In this document: positions 59,712 through 64,000 of the stretch, piece after piece
Position numbering within the stretch: the first letter of the stretch is position 1
How the letters are laid out: each line of letters begins with the position of its first letter
Assembly (NCBI RefSeq): GCF_029581275.1
Contig: NZ_CP120742.1
Coordinates: 4,960,501 to 5,024,500, forward strand
Length of the DNA stretch: 64,000 nt
Reading direction: 5' to 3'
Source of the DNA: Micromonospora sp. WMMD1155
Lineage (GTDB): Bacteria > Actinomycetota > Actinomycetes > Mycobacteriales > Micromonosporaceae
Position numbers and translations under genes: made by a program
Notes under the pieces: model-generated
The model's database searches: none
Told to the model about the DNA's origin: nothing
The model's input: the letters and a program-made list of their open reading frames with translations, nothing else

Positions 59712-61105
59712 GCTGTCGAGAGTGCCTTGTCCACCGCTTCGCGGGTAGCTGTCGGTAGGTGACGGTGGGCGGTGCCTCTAAGGTCGGCGAGCATCGACCG
59801 GCAGCGGACCGACTGGACGCCGGGCACCCGCTGGGCGAGTGAGTCGATGGTCGCCGTGGCCGTGGGTCGGTCGTGGGCGAGTAGGTGCGCTCGGGCGAGG
59901 TGGATGCCGTGCAGGAGCGCCGAACGCCGGTAGGTCTCGTCGGTGTCCGTCATGGCCAGTGGAGTCAGCATGTCGGTGGCCTGGATGAGTAGGCGACGAG
60001 CGTGCGGCGGGTAGGTGGCGGCGAGCAGCACCAGGGCGTGCCCGTGCTCGGCGGCCTGCTGCCGGGGGGTGTAGTAGTAGAGGTCTGCGGGGGTGTCCTC
60101 GGGTCTGGCGCGGTGCAACATGGTGCGGCAGGCGTCGGCGGCGGTCTGGTAGGCGTGAAGGTCACCGGCGGCGGCGTGCGCGGTAGCGAGCCGACCTAAC
60201 GCCCGGGCGCGTACGGCAGTGGCGCATGATCGGGCGGCGTCGGTCGCTGCGGTGGCCAGCCGCACCGCTTCAGCGGGGTTGGCGGGGACCATCTGATAGG
60301 CGAGCATTCCGAGGTTATTTGCGACGGCTTCGGCCGAGTCCGATGCCTTGGCCAGACGTAATGCGAGCAGGTGGTATCGCTGGGCGGGGCCGGTGAGGTT
60401 GGAGTCGTGGCACATCCATCCGGCGAGTTGCGCGAGTCCGCCTGCGGTGCGTAGGAGTCGCCGCCCGACGTCGTCGCTGTACTGGGCGTTGCGTAGCAGG
60501 TCCAGGACGCCCGCGAGCGCGTTGCGGACCCACCGGTGCGACACCGCGCCGCCGCCGGTCTGGTCGTCGAGGCGGCGTAGATCAGCCAGGGTGCTTTCCA
60601 GGTGCCCGGCCATGGCCGGCAGGACGTGTTCGATCCGGTCGGCGGCGGGGTGACGGAGACGCTCCGCCGGCGGTCCGGCGGTGGCGTCGAGTGCGCTGGT
60701 GATCAGCAGTGGTCCGGTGCTGGGCTGGACGGCACCCTGATGGGCGCCGCTGAGGGCGGTCCAGGCCGCGGCGATGTCGAGGAGCCGGCGTAGTCCGCGC
60801 GGTCCCACCAGGTCGTCGGTCGCGCGCAGGAGGGGGACCGGATCGGTTGTCTCCGGCCACAGGTCGGTGGGGCGGTGGGCGATGCCGGTTACGCGGGTGA
60901 GGACCACCGCCACGGCGTAGCGGACGGCCGGGGACGCGGGAGTTGACCCTTTAAGCCAGCTGTACGCGGCGGTGGGATGGAGTGCCTCGTGTCCCACGGC
61001 GGTCAGGTGCCAGTTGACTTCCCGGATCAGCGCCCGGGCGGACAGGTCAGCAGCGCTCAGAGCGCGGCACAGGGCTCCATCGACAGGGGTTGTCTCCGAA
61101 GCCAT
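59708..61105 (-). CDS. Transcriptional regulator with TPR-like domain
   Basis: 465 aa from ATG 61105, with GGAGA 6 nt upstream (ATG 61123 would add six residues). The N-terminus SARALIREVNWHLTAVGHEALHPTAAYSWLKGSTP is an atypical helix-turn-helix as in actinobacterial XRE/TPR regulators. The remainder is repeated helical pairs (LGMLAYQMVPANPAEAVRLATAATDAAR, LGRLATAHAAAGDLHAYQTAADACRTML). It is divergent from the aminotransferase operon across a 354-bp gap, so it likely controls that operon and its own. Confidence 0.75.
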   Translation of the reverse strand: MASETTPVDGALCRALSAADLSARALIREVNWHLTAVGHEALHPTAAYSWLKGSTPASPAVRYAVAVVLTRVTGIAHRPTDLWPETTDPVPLLRATDDLVGPRGLRRLLDIAAAWTALSGAHQGAVQPSTGPLLITSALDATAGPPAERLRHPAADRIEHVLPAMAGHLESTLADLRRLDDQTGGGAVSHRWVRNALAGVLDLLRNAQYSDDVGRRLLRTAGGLAQLAGWMCHDSNLTGPAQRYHLLALRLAKASDSAEAVANNLGMLAYQMVPANPAEAVRLATAATDAARSCATAVRARALGRLATAHAAAGDLHAYQTAADACRTMLHRARPEDTPADLYYYTPRQQAAEHGHALVLLAATYPPHARRLLIQATDMLTPLAMTDTDETYRRSALLHGIHLARAHLLAHDRPTATATIDSLAQRVPGVQSVRCRSMLADLRGTAHRHLPTATREAVDKALSTA

Positions 61106-61459
61106 CACGGTTCTCCGCTTCATCTCGAAAGGGGTGAATGCGCTGGGGTCAGCGTGCCGCAGAACGGCGCCCACCACGTGTTGGATTCACAACTCTCACA
61201 CCTTGCCGCTGATGTCCACGAGGTTCGCTACCCGACCGTCTATGGCTGTCTGACCAACCGTGGTGACGTGGTTGTCGCAGGCGTGACCGTGGGGTCGTCG
61301 TCGCACCGTTTCTCGGGAGGAACCCTTGACGCTTTCCATGTCGCAGCAGTCCGCGAGCGATCCTCGTGGAATTTTCGCGAGTTCGGTCATGGATCTTTAC
61401 GGCCGCGTCCGCCCGGAAGGGCTTCGACGGACATCAGTGCGAGACGGCGGAGGTGTTCG
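61106..61459. other. Divergent promoter region
   Basis: 354 bp between the regulator and the aminotransferase genes. CGGAGG lies before ATG 61460. An imperfect CGTGGTGACGTGG / CGTGACCGTGGGG repeat pair is visible near 61258-61296. No promoter hexamers stand out. Confidence 0.4.
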
Positions 61460-62818
61460 ATGAAGCGGGATCGAGCGTCGAGCGTCGTCACGGCTGCTGT
61501 CGGTGATCCGGCGTTGCTAGCGCAGCTTGAATCGGCTTACCTGTGGCATCCGTGGAGCCCGTCGGAGCGCCCGTCGGATGCCTTGATGCTGGTCTCCGGT
61601 AGCGGCTGTGAGGTCACCGACGTGAGCGGGCGGCGGTTTCTCGACGCGCGGGCGGGCTTGTTCAACGCCACACTCGGCTATGGGAGGCCGGAGGTGGTGC
61701 AGGCCATCGCTGAGCAGGCTGCCAACCTGATGACCTACGGCCTGGGAGCTGCCTCGACGCCGCCGGCAGTGTTACTCGCCGCCCGCCTGGCAGAGCTCCT
61801 CGGGAAGCCACTGACCCGCACCTTCTTCGTGAACTCGGGATCCGAGGCGACCGAGACTGCGGTGAAGATCGCCCGCGGATACCACGCCCTCCGGGGCCAG
61901 CCGAGGCGACAAATAGTGCTTTCGCTCGCCGACGGCTACCACGGGACGACGGTGGCCGCGGTAGCGATGACGCGCCTGCCAACCACCCGAGCCGGCGTGG
62001 GACCGCTGCCTGGAGGGTTCGCCAGCGTCGCGACGCCTCGGTGCCAGGACTGCGCGGCGGGGCGGGAGCACGAGGTGTGCGCGGGGCCAGGGCCTGAGGC
62101 GTTGGAGGAGACGATCACGCGGGTCGGGTCCGACGCGGTGGCGGCGTTCATGGTGGAGCCGGTGCTTGGTGTCGGTGGGATCGTGCCGTTGCCGCACGGA
62201 TACCTGGCCGCCGCGCGGCAGATCTGCGACGCGCACGGCGTGTTGCTGATCGTCGATGAGGTGATGACGGGCTTCGGCCGGACCGGTGCGTGGTTCGCGC
62301 ACCAAGGCGCAGGCGTGGTGCCGGACCTGGTCACGACGGCGAAGGGTCTGACTGGCGGTTACGCCCCCTTGGCAGCGGTGACGGCGAGGCAGCGGGTTTT
62401 CGAGGTGTTCGCCGGGGACCCGCTGATCGGAGGATTGCGCCATGGCCACACCACGAGCGGCCACGCAATGGCTGCTGCTGCCGCGTTGGCGGTGCTGCGA
62501 GTTATCGATGACCACAACCTGGTGGAGCATGCGGCGATCGTCGGGCAGACGCTGCAGCGGCAACTCCAGGCTGCTCTCGCTCCGGCCAGCGTGGTACGGG
62601 ATGTTCGTGGGGTAGGGCTGTTGGTCGGGGTGCAGCTCGACAGCGCGCAGCGGGCTGCGGCGGTAACTGCCGGCTGTCAACGCGACGGGGTCCTGGTGCG
62701 GCAGCAGGGCGCGGTGGTCGCGATCGCGCCGCCGCTGGTCCTGTCCCCGGCGCAGGGCGACAGGATCGCCGCCGCAGTGGCCGAGGCGGTCACTGACAGC
62801 GCGGTGGTCGGCTCGTGA
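61460..62818 (+). CDS. Class III PLP-dependent aminotransferase
   Basis: 452 aa. The fold-type I signatures are complete: GLFNATLGYGRPEVVQA, FFVNSGSEATETAVKIARGYH, LIVDEVMTGFGRTGAWFA with the PLP-phosphate and ring contacts, and LVTTAKGLTGGYAPLAA with the PLP lysine. CRQDC-like pairs (CQDCAAGREHEVC) in the middle are unusual for the family. Members transfer amino groups from an omega-amine or ketosugar. It is followed by a nucleotidyltransferase and a glycosyltransferase in overlapping frames, which points to an amino-sugar or small-molecule pathway. Confidence 0.88.
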   Translation: MKRDRASSVVTAAVGDPALLAQLESAYLWHPWSPSERPSDALMLVSGSGCEVTDVSGRRFLDARAGLFNATLGYGRPEVVQAIAEQAANLMTYGLGAASTPPAVLLAARLAELLGKPLTRTFFVNSGSEATETAVKIARGYHALRGQPRRQIVLSLADGYHGTTVAAVAMTRLPTTRAGVGPLPGGFASVATPRCQDCAAGREHEVCAGPGPEALEETITRVGSDAVAAFMVEPVLGVGGIVPLPHGYLAAARQICDAHGVLLIVDEVMTGFGRTGAWFAHQGAGVVPDLVTTAKGLTGGYAPLAAVTARQRVFEVFAGDPLIGGLRHGHTTSGHAMAAAAALAVLRVIDDHNLVEHAAIVGQTLQRQLQAALAPASVVRDVRGVGLLVGVQLDSAQRAAAVTAGCQRDGVLVRQQGAVVAIAPPLVLSPAQGDRIAAAVAEAVTDSAVVGS

Positions 62819-63573
62819 GCGGCCCGTTGTCGGTGGTGGTGCCGTGCGCTGGACGGGGGAGTCGGCTCGGTCTGCCGTTTCCGAAGGAGCTGCTGCCCAC
62901 TCCGGATGGTCGGGTGCTCTTGGATCAGGTTGTAGACCTGATTGCCGGTCTGGATGTCCGGGTGCTGTTGGTGACCGCAGCCGACCGCGAGCCGACCATC
63001 GCGCATCTGCACCGACGGTATCCGCAGGTACCGGTGGCCGCGGTGCGCCAGGGAGCGGACACCAGCGGGCTATCCGCGGCGGTGCGCGTGGCTCTGCCGT
63101 TCCTGGGTGCCCGCACGGTGGTGTTGCTCCCGGACCAGCGTTTGCAGGAGATGCCTGACCGCAGCCCGGTCGCCGACGCCGACCGGCTGCTACGCGCGAC
63201 GAGCGCCTGCTTTCTCGCGTCGTGGTGCGACGACCCGCAGCGCATCGCGGCCGACGGCGCGCTGACGATCGACCGTGACCCCTCCCAGGGCGGCATGGGA
63301 CGGGTGCAGCGGATGGCCGACAAGCCCGGTCTTGAGGCGGCGGGCGGACACAACGCGGTTTGGTTCGCCTTCGGATTTCGCCGGGAGGTCGCCGGTCCGG
63401 TGCTCGATCAGCTTGACCTCGCCGAGCGGCACCTGCTGGCTGACGCCGACTTCGCTCGGGGCCCTCTGCATGCGGCGCCGGTCATCGTGGTGCCGCCGTT
63501 CGTTGACTGTGGAACTTGGCCAGCGGTGCGCGACATGTGGCGACGCCACGGGAAGGACGTGCCATGCGATTGA
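62815..63573 (+). CDS. Sugar-phosphate nucleotidyltransferase-like protein
   Basis: 252 aa. VVVPCAGRGSRLGLPFPKELLPT is the NTP-transferase signature (G-x-G-x-R-L...P-K), TVVLLPDQRLQEM the catalytic-site strand with the metal Asp, and GHNAVWFAFGFRR a late conserved stretch. It would activate a sugar phosphate to a nucleotide sugar. The GTG start overlaps the aminotransferase stop (GTGA). Confidence 0.8.
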   Translation: MSGPLSVVVPCAGRGSRLGLPFPKELLPTPDGRVLLDQVVDLIAGLDVRVLLVTAADREPTIAHLHRRYPQVPVAAVRQGADTSGLSAAVRVALPFLGARTVVLLPDQRLQEMPDRSPVADADRLLRATSACFLASWCDDPQRIAADGALTIDRDPSQGGMGRVQRMADKPGLEAAGGHNAVWFAFGFRREVAGPVLDQLDLAERHLLADADFARGPLHAAPVIVVPPFVDCGTWPAVRDMWRRHGKDVPCD

Positions 63574-64000
63574 CGATGTTCACCGGCCCGTACCCGGTGG
63601 GGGACGGCATGGGCGGGGTCGGGCTGCGATTGTGGGAACTCGCGGTGGCGTTAGCCGACGAAGGTATCCAGGTCGTCGTGGCGTGCCCGCCCGGGTCGGA
63701 TCCGACCTGGCGGCGGCCGGGACTACGAGTGGAGGCGTTCGAGGAGGACACCTGGCCGCAGCTGGTCGAGCAAACGGACGCGGTGTTGACCACCGATCTG
63801 CCGGATCAGCGGGTGCTGCTGCATGCTCATCAGCTCGGCAAGATCCTGCTCTGCGAGAACGCCGCGCCGATCGAGCACCTTGACTACACCCAGGTTGCGG
63901 GGGCTACCGACCCGCAGGGCGTCTATGACGATCTGCTGGAACGGTTCCTGCTGCAGACCTGGACCTGTGACCACTTCCTGGTCCGCTCATCGGTCGAACG
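63564..64000 (+). CDS. Glycosyltransferase, partial (3' end outside window)
   Basis: The first 145 codons of a protein beginning MRLTMFTGPYPVGDGMGGVGLRLWELAVALADEG, the GT-B/GT4 N-terminal pattern with a Gly-rich acceptor loop. LLHAHQLGK and ILLCENAAP follow. It overlaps the nucleotidyltransferase gene by 10 bp and likely uses its product. The C-terminal donor-binding domain is beyond the edge. Confidence 0.65.
   Translation, partial: MRLTMFTGPYPVGDGMGGVGLRLWELAVALADEGIQVVVACPPGSDPTWRRPGLRVEAFEEDTWPQLVEQTDAVLTTDLPDQRVLLHAHQLGKILLCENAAPIEHLDYTQVAGATDPQGVYDDLLERFLLQTWTCDHFLVRSSVE

Noticed and set aside
1..64000. CRISPR arrays, rRNA and tRNA genes
   Set aside because: No regularly spaced direct repeats, no cloverleaf with a GTTCGAATC-type arm outside coding sequence, and no rRNA-like sequence were seen by eye. 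A tRNAscan run would settle the tRNA point.

Overview
The window is high-GC actinobacterial DNA. It has many GTG and TTG starts, AGGAG-type ribosome binding sites, start/stop overlaps of the ATGA, GTGA and TGATG kind, an Lsr2-type nucleoid protein and DUF4913-like and SCO6880-like families. A Micromonosporales or Streptomycetales host is likely, but the sequence alone does not fix the genus. Most of it (about 0.5-55 kb) reads as a conjugative element, either a large plasmid or an integrative conjugative element. It carries a type IV secretion (T4SS) operon, a MobF relaxase-helicase, a ParB-like protein and many small plasmid-type genes. No replication initiator and no integrase were recognised inside the window, so plasmid versus ICE stays open.

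Layout. 0-1.1 kb: an XRE regulator and a partial gene on the minus strand, with direct-repeat operators and a 13-bp inverted repeat in front of the transfer operon. 1.3-13.1 kb (+): the T4SS operon, with a ParA/MinD-like protein, a small membrane protein, a VirB8-like candidate, a VirB6/TrbL-like protein, an SCO6880-like protein, a VirB4-like ATPase, a VirD4-like coupling protein, small accessory genes, a lipoprotein and a lysozyme-M23 wall hydrolase. 13.1-17.9 kb (+): a cargo operon of a MarR regulator, an APC permease, an MFS transporter and a histidine-decarboxylase-like PLP enzyme. 18-21 kb (+): three uncharacterised genes, one with an in-frame amber codon. 21.1-30.7 kb: a defence-like island containing a Cap4-type nuclease/P-loop/repeat protein interrupted by an IS5-type insertion sequence, an AlbA_2 (Schlafen-type) protein, an Mrr-like nuclease-NACHT protein and a TIGR02391-like protein. 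30.9-36.9 kb (-): a Cys-rich protein, a DUF3800-like protein and the relaxase, with a candidate oriT upstream.

37-52.9 kb is almost entirely minus-strand single genes, each closed by a strong hairpin terminator. Six of these genes (39.8, 40.6, 42.3, 44.0, 45.9 and 50.0 kb) start behind a promoter with exact 17-bp spacing. The same six plus parB carry a short leader hairpin that keeps a loop of the ACGGC(G/A)AAC type while its stem changes with compensation. Two of these promoter modules lie in a 463-bp direct repeat with nested palindromes. A 109-nt near-perfect hairpin, a shared 18-bp palindromic operator, a lone ParB, a diguanylate cyclase and two related HTH proteins (one frameshifted) also lie here. 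This set looks like one coordinated regulon of the element, and it is the part that seems least described.

53-64 kb looks more chromosome-like or like a second cargo region. It holds Lsr2, a GNAT-containing protein, an APH-type phosphotransferase, a small P-loop kinase, a GNAT and a TPR-type regulator. Divergent from these is a class III aminotransferase, sugar nucleotidyltransferase and glycosyltransferase operon that runs off the right edge.
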